Shown: positions 1 through 5,089, counted from the first letter of the stretch. The stretch: 5,804 bases of DNA from JBIQLO01 sp044464175 (GCA_044464175.1 JBIQLO010000233.1:1-5804); one strand, 5' to 3'. Numbers and translations: made by a program. The notes: generated from the sequence alone by a model not told the origin.

Positions 1-74
1 AATGGGGGGGATGGTTGGGGGGGGGGCGGGTGGGGGCGATACGGGCAGGGGGGGGGGCTGGGGGGGGGGGGGGG
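1..74. repeat. Poly-G low-complexity block with a G15 run (C15 on the coding minus strand)
   Basis: The + strand carries G runs of 7 (4-10), 10 (17-26), 10 (48-57) and 15 (60-74). On the minus strand these encode the proline-rich linker of the leftmost gene. The G15 run is the longest homopolymer in the window. The block also satisfies a G-quadruplex pattern on the + strand. Long homopolymers are prone to replication slippage and also to sequencing error, so the exact run lengths deserve caution. Confidence 0.85.
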
Positions 75-174
75 CGGCGGAGGGTGAAGGAGCGGCCAGG
101 CCCAGGGCCTGCTCGATGCGGGCCAGGCGGCGTTCGATCTCGGCCAGACGCGGGTTGGGGTCGGGGGTGTCCAT
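1..174 (-). CDS. N-terminal fragment of a proline-rich, probably membrane-anchored protein (DUF2339-like), cut by the left edge
   Basis: Read on the minus strand, an ATG at 174 opens a frame of 58 codons that stays open to the window edge. The protein begins MDTPDPNPRLAEIERRLARI (20 residues), continues EQALGLAAPSPSAA, and then becomes almost pure proline with a few Ala, Gln, Val, Ser and Thr. Residues 9-25 (Leu/Ile/Arg/Glu pattern) look like a short amphipathic or coiled-coil helix. A helix of this kind followed by a Pro/Ala linker is typical of DUF2339 proteins, large multi-helix membrane proteins of unknown function, but the diagnostic membrane part lies outside the window, so this assignment is an inference. 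An AGGA on the minus strand (185-188) sits 10 nt before the ATG. The codons are C-ending, as in the other minus-strand genes here. It could instead be any protein with a proline-rich linker; that the frame is coding is more certain than the family. Confidence 0.55.
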   Translation of the reverse strand, partial: MDTPDPNPRLAEIERRLARIEQALGLAAPSPSAAPPPPQPPPLPVSPPPAPPPTIPPI

Positions 175-295
175 GGGGATGAGTTCCTGAATTATCGGCT
201 ATTCGGGGGTGGATGAGCCATTGGGACGAAATCCGACACACGAAATTGGGAAAAAAAGTTTGTGGAAAAATGCCGGCGAGGTTTCCAGTCTCTGT

Positions 296-305
296 TTTTA
301 CCATC
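296..305. repeat. 10-nt direct repeat TTTTACCATC, left copy
   Basis: TTTTACCATC occurs here and again at 1264-1273. The two copies lie just outside the two palindromic repeat copies that bracket the DUF1206 gene (5 nt and 4 nt away respectively), so the segment reads direct repeat, palindromic repeat, gene, palindromic repeat, direct repeat. A chance 10-nt match somewhere in a 5.8-kb window is ordinary; the matching placement at both flanks is what makes this pair worth recording. Confidence 0.5.
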
Positions 306-310
306 ATTCT

Positions 311-332
311 ACCGGCAGGATGCCTGTCCTAC
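311..332 (+). repeat. Dispersed palindromic repeat, copy 1, overlapping the stop codon of the DUF1206 gene
   Basis: The 22-nt element begins ACCGGCAGGATG and ends CCTGTCCTAC. It matches the element at 1238-1259 at 17 of 22 positions in the same orientation. Read in frame on the + strand, the two give Thr-Gly-Arg-Met-Pro-Val-Leu and Thr-Gly-Arg-Arg-Pro-Val-Pro. Such peptides are familiar from spurious translations of dispersed intergenic repeats in PVC-group genomes (recalled, not checked here). The minus-strand TAG stop of the DUF1206 gene (329-331) lies inside this copy. Confidence 0.6.
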
Positions 333-1141
333 TTGTCGCCTTTGTCGATTTTTCGGTACCAGGCTTCGATCAGGAGCCAGAAGCCGAAGGCCATGAGGCC
401 CAGGGCAATGGTGCCCAGGAGGATGGGGCCGAACGGCTCGTACTGGAGGCGCTGGAGGGATTGGGTGGGGCCGATGGCCTTTTCGGGGTTGTTTTCGAAG
501 GCGGCGACAAGGAGAAACAGGCCGATGAGCAGGATGACGGCGGCGCGGGCGGCGCGGCCGAAGCGGGCGAGCTGGATGACCAGTTTCTGGAGGAAGCGGG
601 GGAATTGATGGAGGTTGAGTTCGTGGCGGAAGTCCTCGGCCCAGGCTTCGTAAAACTGAAACAGGGCCGCGCCGACGACGATGATGCCAACGAGGCCGGC
701 GGCGGTTCGACCGAGCCAGCCGAAGCGCATGGCAAAGACGGTGATCTGCTGGATGGCGTGGATGCGGCCGGGGGCCCAGCCGAAGAGAAGCGCGCCGGAG
801 ATGATGGCCAGCGCGGCGAAAAGGAGGCACATGGCGAAATTGGCGATGCGGCGTGTCCAGGCGGGGACATAACGGGTGGAGGTCTCGGGGCCGAAGATGG
901 CGATGTAGAGGAACCAGAGACTGTTGGCGGCGAAGGCCAGGCCGATGAGGGCGACGATGAGGACGCCCCAGAGGTGGTCGAGAAAGAGTTTGAGGATGGA
1001 GGGCTCGCTGATGGAGTTGTGGCGGGCCAGGGCGGCGGCGGCCAGGGCGCAGACGCCGACGATGATGTAGAAGATGCCGCGTCCGGCATAGCCGGCGCGG
1101 GCGAGCCAGCGGAGCCAAGGATAGGCGTCGATATTGAGCAT
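329..1141 (-). CDS. DUF1206 family integral membrane protein
   Basis: A 270-aa protein of unknown biochemical role, predicted to sit in the inner membrane. It shows about six hydrophobic helices (roughly residues 18-38, 55-80, 100-121, 145-168, 197-215 and 238-258), in line with the DUF1206 architecture of three repeats of two helices each. Family-like marks are LARAGYAGRGIFYIIVG near the N-terminus (13-29), the related LARFGRAARAAVILLIGLFL opening the third unit (191-210), and a C-terminal AFGFWLLIEAWYRK (251-264). The length fits the family. The start at 1141 is supported by AGGAG on the minus strand 8 nt upstream. The stop lies inside a dispersed repeat, and a degenerate copy of the same repeat overlaps the ribosome binding site and start. 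The gene is transcribed alone, divergently from the 71-aa gene at 1329, and points towards the leftmost minus-strand gene 154 nt away. No function can be assigned from the sequence. Confidence 0.88.
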   Translation of the reverse strand: MLNIDAYPWLRWLARAGYAGRGIFYIIVGVCALAAAALARHNSISEPSILKLFLDHLWGVLIVALIGLAFAANSLWFLYIAIFGPETSTRYVPAWTRRIANFAMCLLFAALAIISGALLFGWAPGRIHAIQQITVFAMRFGWLGRTAAGLVGIIVVGAALFQFYEAWAEDFRHELNLHQFPRFLQKLVIQLARFGRAARAAVILLIGLFLLVAAFENNPEKAIGPTQSLQRLQYEPFGPILLGTIALGLMAFGFWLLIEAWYRKIDKGDK

Positions 1142-1160
1142 GGACGGGGCTCCTGCCGGT
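1139..1160 (-). repeat. Degenerate third copy of the palindromic repeat, over the RBS and start of the DUF1206 gene
   Basis: On the minus strand this stretch starts ACCGGCAGGA, identical to the first ten bases of the copy at 311-332, and it also shares the GTCC at positions 16-19; overall 15 of 22 positions agree. It is translated Thr-Gly-Arg-Ser-Pro-Val-His in the frame corresponding to the other copies. It contains the AGGAG ribosome binding site and the ATG of the DUF1206 gene. The match is weaker than between the other two copies, so a chance resemblance is possible. Confidence 0.35.
1150..1154 (-). promoter_or_regulatory. Ribosome binding site of the DUF1206 gene
   Basis: AGGAG on the minus strand (CTCCT at 1150-1154 on +), with an 8-nt spacer to the ATG at 1141. 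This is one of only a few clear Shine-Dalgarno sites in the window, and it supports the chosen start. Confidence 0.7.
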
Positions 1161-1171
1161 CAGGGGACCGG
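1156..1171. other. Short perfect hairpin upstream of the DUF1206 gene
   Basis: CCGGTC, loop AGGG, GACCGG: a 6-bp perfect stem with a 4-nt loop, immediately upstream of the ribosome binding site of the DUF1206 gene. In the minus-strand mRNA it would lie in the 5' leader and could influence translation. It may simply be part of the composite repeat DNA that fills 1139-1260. Confidence 0.45.
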
Positions 1172-1237
1172 GACGATTGGGCATCCCGGCGGGGAAATGG
1201 AGGGTCCAGGAGTCACGGCCGCTTCCTGAAGCCGGTG

Positions 1238-1259
1238 ACAGGCCGGCGGCCTGTCCCAC
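1238..1259 (+). repeat. Dispersed palindromic repeat, copy 2, with a strong stem-loop
   Basis: The element starts ACAGGCCGGCGG and ends CCTGTCCCAC, matching copy 1 (311-332) at 17 of 22 positions. Around it, 1237-1244 (GACAGGCC) pairs perfectly with 1248-1255 (GGCCTGTC) across a 3-nt loop, so it can extrude or fold as an 8-bp hairpin. It lies in the 187-nt divergent region between the DUF1206 gene and the 71-aa gene. The size and hairpin are REP-like; whether a mobilising enzyme exists elsewhere in the genome cannot be seen here. Confidence 0.6.
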
Positions 1260-1263
1260 GGAA

Positions 1264-1273
1264 TTTTACCATC
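1264..1273. repeat. 10-nt direct repeat TTTTACCATC, right copy
   Basis: Identical to 296-305. It lies 4 nt outside the palindromic repeat at 1238-1259, mirroring the left copy's position outside 311-332. An A/T-rich exact match at these two places in otherwise G-rich DNA suggests shared origin, possibly a duplication made on insertion, but 10 nt alone is not proof. Confidence 0.5.
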
Positions 1274-1317
1274 GCCAGCAAGCGGGGTCATCGGATAGAG
1301 TCGGCGGGTGGATTCAT

Positions 1318-1324
1318 AGGAGGA
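1318..1324 (+). promoter_or_regulatory. Strong Shine-Dalgarno site of the 71-aa gene
   Basis: AGGAGGA, followed by TTGG and the ATG at 1329. This near-perfect complement to the 16S rRNA tail is the best ribosome binding site in the window and is the main argument that the short 71-codon gene is real. Confidence 0.8.
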
Positions 1325-1328
1325 TTGG

Positions 1329-1544
1329 ATGCCGATCTGGCCGGTGATCGTCTTTTTGATTGCGGCGGTGATTTGCCTGGGGGTGGGGTTTGGGCCGTGG
1401 AAAGCGCCTGCGAGGGGATTTGTGCGCGCGCTGTTCTATATTTTCCTGCTGGCGGGGATCGTGATGTTCATATTTTACAATGTGTTTCCGCCGGCGCGGA
1501 ACAGCATGCAGGCGGCGCCGCCGTATACGCCGGTGGGACGGTAG
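1329..1544 (+). CDS. Small two-helix membrane protein, function unknown
   Basis: A 71-aa hydrophobic protein with two predicted membrane helices, about residues 3-23 (PIWPVIVFLIAAVICLGVG) and 33-53 (RALFYIFLLAGIVMFIFYNV). They are separated by a short basic loop (K25, R29, R33) and followed by a polar, proline-containing tail (PPYTPVGR at the end). The basic loop would place both termini outside by the positive-inside rule, though this is a weak call on so short a protein. The start is fixed by AGGAGGA just upstream. It is the first of three plus-strand genes; the ABC ATPase begins 87 nt downstream. I do not recognise a family. A role as an accessory to the neighbouring transporter is conceivable, but nothing in the sequence shows it, and two helices are too few for the permease itself. 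Confidence 0.75.
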   Translation: MPIWPVIVFLIAAVICLGVGFGPWKAPARGFVRALFYIFLLAGIVMFIFYNVFPPARNSMQAAPPYTPVGR

Positions 1545-1547
1545 GTG

Positions 1548-1557
1548 GGGTTCAGGG
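1548..1557 (+). repeat. GGGTTCAGGG motif after the 71-aa gene
   Basis: GGGTTCAGGG lies 3 nt after the stop codon of the 71-aa gene and recurs directly after the stop codon of the ABC gene (2349-2358). The two copies bracket the ABC gene. It resembles short heptamer-type spacer repeats; significance is low on its own. Confidence 0.35.
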
Positions 1558-1592
1558 ATAAAAAAGAGGGTAAAAATTGCAGTGGCTTGGCC

Positions 1593-1610
1593 GGGCGGGG
1601 GAGGGGCGGG
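1593..1610 (+). promoter_or_regulatory. Putative G-quadruplex in the leader of the ABC gene
   Basis: Four G runs of 3, 5, 4 and 3 are separated by single bases (C, A, C), the tightest canonical G-quadruplex pattern. It lies 21 nt before the ATG at 1632 on the sense strand, so the structure could form in the non-template DNA or in the mRNA leader. No good Shine-Dalgarno sequence is visible between it and the start. Whether it acts is unknown; the + strand is G-rich throughout. Confidence 0.45.
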
Positions 1611-1631
1611 TAAAGTGGGGCGCAACGTCCC

Positions 1632-2348
1632 ATGGGATTAAAACTGGAACAACTGAAAAAGCGGTATGTCGCGCCCGATGGGAGCGCGGCACCGGTGATT
1701 GATGTGCCGTCGTTTGAGCTGGAGGCGGGGGAGCAGGTGGCGCTGATCGGCACGAGCGGCTCGGGCAAGACGACGCTGCTGCACCTGATCGCCGGAATCC
1801 TCAAGCCCGATGAGGGGCGGATTCTGTATGATTTCGGGGAAGAGGGGCATATCGACATTGCGGAATTGTCGGAAGCGGATCGGGATACCTTCCGGGGGCG
1901 GTATGTGGGATATATCTTCCAGACGCACCACCTGCTGGGAGGATTTACCGCATTGGAGAACGTGCAACTGGGGATGAGCTTCACGGGGCGGGCGCATGAT
2001 CCGGCATGGGCCAGGCGGCTGCTGGAGGAGGTGGGGCTGGGGGAGCGGCTGAATTATCGGCCGGGGAAAATGTCGGTGGGACAGCAGCAGCGGGTGGCGG
2101 TGGCGAGGGCGCTGGCCAACCCCCCCCGTCTGGTGCTGGCCGATGAGCCGACGGGGGCGCTGGACAGCGCAACGGCGCAGCAGGTGCTGAACCTGATCCG
2201 GCGGCTGTGCGCGGAGGTGGGGGCGGGATTGATCCTGGTGACGCACGACCTGGGGATTGCGGGGCAGTTGCCGCGGACGGTGGAGTTGAGCGAGCTGAAC
2301 CGGGTGGTGGGGAAGCAGGCGGGCGGTGTGGGGGTTGGCGGGGGGTGA
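1632..2348 (+). CDS. ABC transporter ATP-binding protein (LolD/MacB-type)
   Basis: A 238-aa nucleotide-binding subunit that would hydrolyse ATP on the cytoplasmic face to drive a membrane permease. All core motifs are present in order: Walker A GTSGSGKTT (40-48, catalytic K46), Q-loop Q97 in YIFQTHHLL, signature MSVGQQQRVAVARAL (147-161), Walker B LVLADEP (167-173, with D171 and E172), D-loop GALDSAT (175-181) and switch H205 in LVTHD. The compact length, the QTHHLL Q-loop and the QQQRVAVARAL/ADEPTGALD segments place it near the LolD/MacB/SalX group, whose members handle lipoproteins, peptides or toxic compounds. The signature reads MSVGQ rather than the consensus LSGGQ. The C-terminus (228-238) is glycine-rich, encoded by the G runs around the stop. 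No permease gene adjoins it: upstream is a 71-aa protein and downstream, after 46 nt, an oxidoreductase. The substrate cannot be inferred. The ATG at 1632 lacks an obvious ribosome binding site, but it begins exactly where the domain begins. Confidence 0.93.
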   Translation: MGLKLEQLKKRYVAPDGSAAPVIDVPSFELEAGEQVALIGTSGSGKTTLLHLIAGILKPDEGRILYDFGEEGHIDIAELSEADRDTFRGRYVGYIFQTHHLLGGFTALENVQLGMSFTGRAHDPAWARRLLEEVGLGERLNYRPGKMSVGQQQRVAVARALANPPRLVLADEPTGALDSATAQQVLNLIRRLCAEVGAGLILVTHDLGIAGQLPRTVELSELNRVVGKQAGGVGVGGG

Positions 2349-2351
2349 GGG
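2321..2351 (+). other. G-run cluster (possible G-quadruplex) across the stop codon of the ABC gene
   Basis: G runs of 3, 5, 6 and 3 with intervening stretches of 6, 5 and 3 nt span the last codons, the TGA (2346-2348) and the first bases of the spacer to the next gene. It encodes the glycine-rich tail of the ATPase. The pattern is met, but it may only reflect the strand's G bias. Confidence 0.35.
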
Positions 2352-2363
2352 TTCAGGGTTCGG
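2349..2363 (+). repeat. Heptamer-like repeat GGTTCAG/GGTTCGG after the ABC gene
   Basis: The stretch GGGTTCAGGGTTCGG contains two near-identical 7-nt units, GGTTCAG and GGTTCGG, directly after the stop codon. Its first 10 nt repeat the motif found after the 71-aa gene at 1548-1557. It is also followed by a small 5-bp hairpin (TCGGT, loop CTGTA, ACCGA; 2360-2374). Confidence 0.35.
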
Positions 2364-2394
2364 TCTGTAACCGACTATTCGCTATGATGGGCAC

Positions 2395-3438
2395 ATGACC
2401 ACAGAGGACTCATCAGCGGCGGAGGTGGCGATTGTGGGGGCGGGGCCGATCGGGGTGGAACTGGCGGTGGCGCTGAAGAAACGGGGGATACCCTATCTGC
2501 ATTTTGACGCGAAACAGGTGGGGTACACGATCAGTTGGTTTGCGCCGGGGACGCGGTTTTTCAGCTCGAACGAGCGGATCGCCATCGCGGGGGTGCCGCT
2601 GCAGACGGTGGATCAGTCCAAGGCGACGCGGGAGGAGTACCTGGCGTACCTGCGCGGGGTGGTGGAGCAGTTTGATCTGGCGGTGCGGACGTATGAACCG
2701 GTGGAGGCGATCGAGCGGGCGGGGGAGGGGTTTCGGCTGGTGACGCGGCCGCGAGGCGGGGAGCGGGTGTATGCGGCCAGGCGGGTGGTGCTGACGACCG
2801 GGGGAACGGCCCGGCCGCGGAAGCTGGGGATTCCGGGGGAGGAATTGCCGCATGTGAGCCACTATCTGGGGGATCTGCATCAATATTTCCGGCGGAAGGT
2901 GCTGATTGTCGGAGGACGGAACTCGGCGGTGGAGGCGGCGCTGCGGATTCACCGGCTGGGAGGGCAGGTGAGCTTCAGCTATCGGCGGGCGGGATTTGAT
3001 GAATCCTCGATCAAGTATTGGCTGATGCCGGAGATGAACGGGTTGATCAAGCATGGAAAGATCGGGGCGCACTTTCAGACGGCGCCGGTGGCGATCGGGG
3101 AAGACCGGGTGACGCTGCGGCATCTGGAGAGCGGGGCGTTGACGGAGGTGGAGGCGGACGTGGTGCTGGCGCTGATCGGGTATGAGGCGGACATGAGCCT
3201 GTGCCGCAAGGCGGGGGTGGAGCTGAAGCAGCCGGGGGATGTGCCGGTGTTTGACGAGAAGACGATGGAGACGAACGTGCCGGGCATTTTCGTGGCGGGA
3301 ACGGCGATCGGGGGGACGCAGTCGCGGTATCGGGTCTTTCTGGAGAACTGCCACGTGCATATAGAGCGGATCGTGGCGTGCCTGACGGGGCAGGCGGTGG
3401 CGCACCGGCAGATGGAGTTTGCGCAGCCGGAATCTTGA
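2395..3438 (+). CDS. YpdA-like FAD/NAD(P)-dependent oxidoreductase lacking the active-site cysteine
   Basis: A 347-aa two-dinucleotide-fold flavoprotein. The N-terminal FAD-binding motif is VAIVGAGPIG (11-20). The RFFSSNERIAIAGVP block (54-68) is characteristic of YpdA/Bdr proteins. The NAD(P)H-binding motif is VLIVGGRNSAVEAAL (169-183), followed by YRRAGFDESSIKYWLMPE (196-213), matching the YpdA segment that reads YRG...SPSIKPWILPE. The C-terminal flavin-domain motif is METNVPGIFVAGT (291-303), and FLENCHVH (315-322) corresponds to the FIENG.FH end of the family. In Staphylococcus aureus, YpdA is NADPH-dependent and acts in bacillithiol disulfide reduction using Cys14, the residue after GGGP. 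Here that position is Ile19, and no CxxC thioredoxin-reductase motif exists; the only cysteines are C270, C319 and C329. The fold is clear but the substrate is not, and bacillithiol reduction by the known mechanism is doubtful. The gene follows the ABC gene by 46 nt, so co-transcription is plausible. The ATG at 2395 lacks a clear ribosome binding site but sits 10 residues before the FAD motif. Confidence 0.88.
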   Translation: MTTEDSSAAEVAIVGAGPIGVELAVALKKRGIPYLHFDAKQVGYTISWFAPGTRFFSSNERIAIAGVPLQTVDQSKATREEYLAYLRGVVEQFDLAVRTYEPVEAIERAGEGFRLVTRPRGGERVYAARRVVLTTGGTARPRKLGIPGEELPHVSHYLGDLHQYFRRKVLIVGGRNSAVEAALRIHRLGGQVSFSYRRAGFDESSIKYWLMPEMNGLIKHGKIGAHFQTAPVAIGEDRVTLRHLESGALTEVEADVVLALIGYEADMSLCRKAGVELKQPGDVPVFDEKTMETNVPGIFVAGTAIGGTQSRYRVFLENCHVHIERIVACLTGQAVAHRQMEFAQPES

Positions 3439-3476
3439 GGGAAAGTCCAACCCGTTCAATAGCAAAGGAAACGACG

Positions 3477-3500
3477 CCGACCGAAGGCCGCTTCGGGCGG
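3477..3500. terminator. Hairpin between convergent genes, likely bidirectional terminator
   Basis: CCGACCGAAG, loop GCCG, CTTCGGGCGG: ten-position arms with a single A/G mismatch, otherwise fully paired. It lies 38 nt after the YpdA-like gene and 47 nt after the end of nuoN, which converge on it. On the minus strand it is followed by a T-rich stretch (CGTTTCCTTTGC); on the + strand no clean T run follows. Position and stem strength favour a terminator serving mainly nuoN, possibly both genes. Confidence 0.55.
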
Positions 3501-3547
3501 ATGGGATCCTTCATAAAGCGAGGGCCGTCGCTGCCAAGCCACCGTGG

Positions 3548-5089
3548 TCAGTTGCCTGCGCGGAAGTCGACGGCGGCCTGGGGGGCGGGGGGATCGATTT
3601 GGGCGTGGCGGGCGGTCCAGTTGGTCAGGGGGGCGAAGAGGAGGAGCATGGCCACCAGGACGATGGAGCAGGTGAGGGTCAGGGCGGTGCCCAGGGGGAT
3701 GGGGGTGAAAGCCGGCTCATCGCTGGGGCGGAAGTACATCTGGCGGACGACGCTGAAGTAGTAGTAGATGCTGACGATGGTGTTGATGGCGATGATGCCG
3801 ACGAGGATCCACCACCCGTGGCCGGCCGAGCCGACCAGGACCATGACGTTGAGTTTGGCGACGAAGCCGCCCAGGGGGGGCAGGCCGATGAGGCTGACCA
3901 TGAACAGGGCCATGGTCGCGGCGAGAATGGGGGCTCGGCGATTGAGGCCGGCGTACTGGGCGATGTCGTCGGCGCCGGTGTGGCGTTCGATGAGAGCGGC
4001 GACGGCAAAAGCGCCCAGGTTCATGAAGAGGTAGACGGCCAAGTAGACCAACAGGACGGTGGCGGCCCCCCCACTGCCGGCGGCGGGGAGTTTTCCGGCG
4101 GGCAGGGGCGCCAGGACGCAGAGCATGTAGCCGGCCTGGGCGATGGAGGAATAGGCCAGGAGGCGTTTGATGTTGGTCTGGACCAGCGCGCCGGTGTTGC
4201 CCAGGGTCATGGTGGCGGCGGCGATTGTTGCCAGGCCGACGGCCAGGGCATTCAGGGTGGCGCTGGGGGGCATGTGGGCGGTGAGGATCGTCAGCAGGCG
4301 CAGCAGCAGGACCAGGCCCGCCCCTTTGGAGGCGACGGAGAGGAAGGCGCTGACATCGACGTTGGCGCCCTGGAACACATCAGGGCACCAGAAGTGGAAG
4401 GGGACGGCGGAGATTTTGAAGGCGAGGCCCACAAAAACCGCCAGCAAGGCGGCCATGGCCAGGGCGCCGTTGGCGGCCTGGAAGGAGAGATGGCGGACCA
4501 CTTCATCAAATTGAAGGCTGCCGCCCAGGCCATAGAGGATGGAGAGGCCGTAGATCATGATGGAACTGGCGGCCGCGCCGAACAGGACGTATTTGAGGGA
4601 GGCCTCGGCCCCGAGGCGGGTCGTTTTGCGGAACCCGGCCAGGACGTAGCTGGGGAGGCTGGCCAGTTCGATGGCCAGTGCGATCATGAGGAGGTTGCTG
4701 GTGGTTCCCATGAGGGCCAGGCCCAGGGTTGCGCCCAGAAGGAGGGTGAAGAACTCGGGGCCATCCCCTTCGTGCATATTGGGGGCGACGGCACTGTACC
4801 AGAGGCCGACGATGCCCAGGACAAAGAGCAGGAGCAGGCCGACCCAGAGGCGGGCCAGCGGATCGGCCGAAAGGAGGCCGCCAAACCAGGGCCCGGCGAC
4901 GGGTTCGGCGGTGAGGAGGGAGAGAAGGCCCAGGGCCAGGGCGATCGCGGCGGCCAGGGCGCAGGGGCGGTTGGGCCGGCGCGTGAAAAAGGGGACCAGC
5001 AGCGCGGCAACAATGCCGGCGGCCAGCCAGATTTCCGGCAGGAACGGGCGAAGCTGCTGCCAGGTGGGGATCAGGGGTGCGTGCAACAT
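3548..5089 (-). CDS. nuoN: NADH-quinone oxidoreductase subunit N (complex I antiporter-like subunit)
   Basis: A 513-aa inner-membrane proton-pumping subunit of respiratory complex I. It has about 14 hydrophobic helices. Key residues visible are E141 in IALAIELASLPSY (the conserved antiporter-subunit glutamate), K225 in GLAFKISAVPFHFWCPDVFQG (NuoN-type motif), K255 in SVASKGAG and K412 in GLPPLGGFVAKL; K308 lies in NIKRLLAYSSIAQAGYM. The FKxxxxPFHxWxPDVxxG pattern separates NuoN from NuoL, NuoM and Mrp antiporters. After PDVFQGA, the usual GAPTPVTAFLSV reads GANVDVSAFLSV. I start at the ATG at 5089 (MLHAPLIPTWQQLRPFLPE), where family homology begins. An in-frame ATG at 5260 would add 57 residues that merely translate the octamer repeat DNA and overlap the divergent gene. 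No strong Shine-Dalgarno precedes 5089. No nuoM or nuoL adjoins it: upstream is a divergent gene and downstream a convergent one, so it is transcribed as a single gene within this window. Confidence 0.93.
   Translation of the reverse strand: MLHAPLIPTWQQLRPFLPEIWLAAGIVAALLVPFFTRRPNRPCALAAAIALALGLLSLLTAEPVAGPWFGGLLSADPLARLWVGLLLLFVLGIVGLWYSAVAPNMHEGDGPEFFTLLLGATLGLALMGTTSNLLMIALAIELASLPSYVLAGFRKTTRLGAEASLKYVLFGAAASSIMIYGLSILYGLGGSLQFDEVVRHLSFQAANGALAMAALLAVFVGLAFKISAVPFHFWCPDVFQGANVDVSAFLSVASKGAGLVLLLRLLTILTAHMPPSATLNALAVGLATIAAATMTLGNTGALVQTNIKRLLAYSSIAQAGYMLCVLAPLPAGKLPAAGSGGAATVLLVYLAVYLFMNLGAFAVAALIERHTGADDIAQYAGLNRRAPILAATMALFMVSLIGLPPLGGFVAKLNVMVLVGSAGHGWWILVGIIAINTIVSIYYYFSVVRQMYFRPSDEPAFTPIPLGTALTLTCSIVLVAMLLLFAPLTNWTARHAQIDPPAPQAAVDFRAGN

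Noticed and set aside
2..190. A 62-codon glycine/arginine-rich frame on the + strand
   Set aside because: It is the shadow of the proline-rich minus-strand frame and is composed largely of G runs.
191..196. GATAAT on the minus strand as a -10 box for the leftmost gene
   Set aside because: No acceptable -35 hexamer lies 16-18 nt upstream (only 2 of 6 bases match), so I do not call a promoter.
251..257. Seven T residues on the minus strand as a terminator tail after the DUF1206 gene
   Set aside because: No stable stem lies directly upstream; the nearest inverted match is 5 bp with a 13-nt loop.
209..1561. A 450-codon open frame on the + strand opposite the DUF1206 gene
   Set aside because: Its translation is a biased Gly/Ala/Asp/Glu string with no domain, and it arises from the antisense of a convincing membrane protein plus repeat DNA.
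2383..2388. TATGAT as a -10 box just before the YpdA-like gene
   Set aside because: It lacks a matching -35 and would start transcription at or after the ATG at 2395; co-transcription with the ABC gene is simpler.
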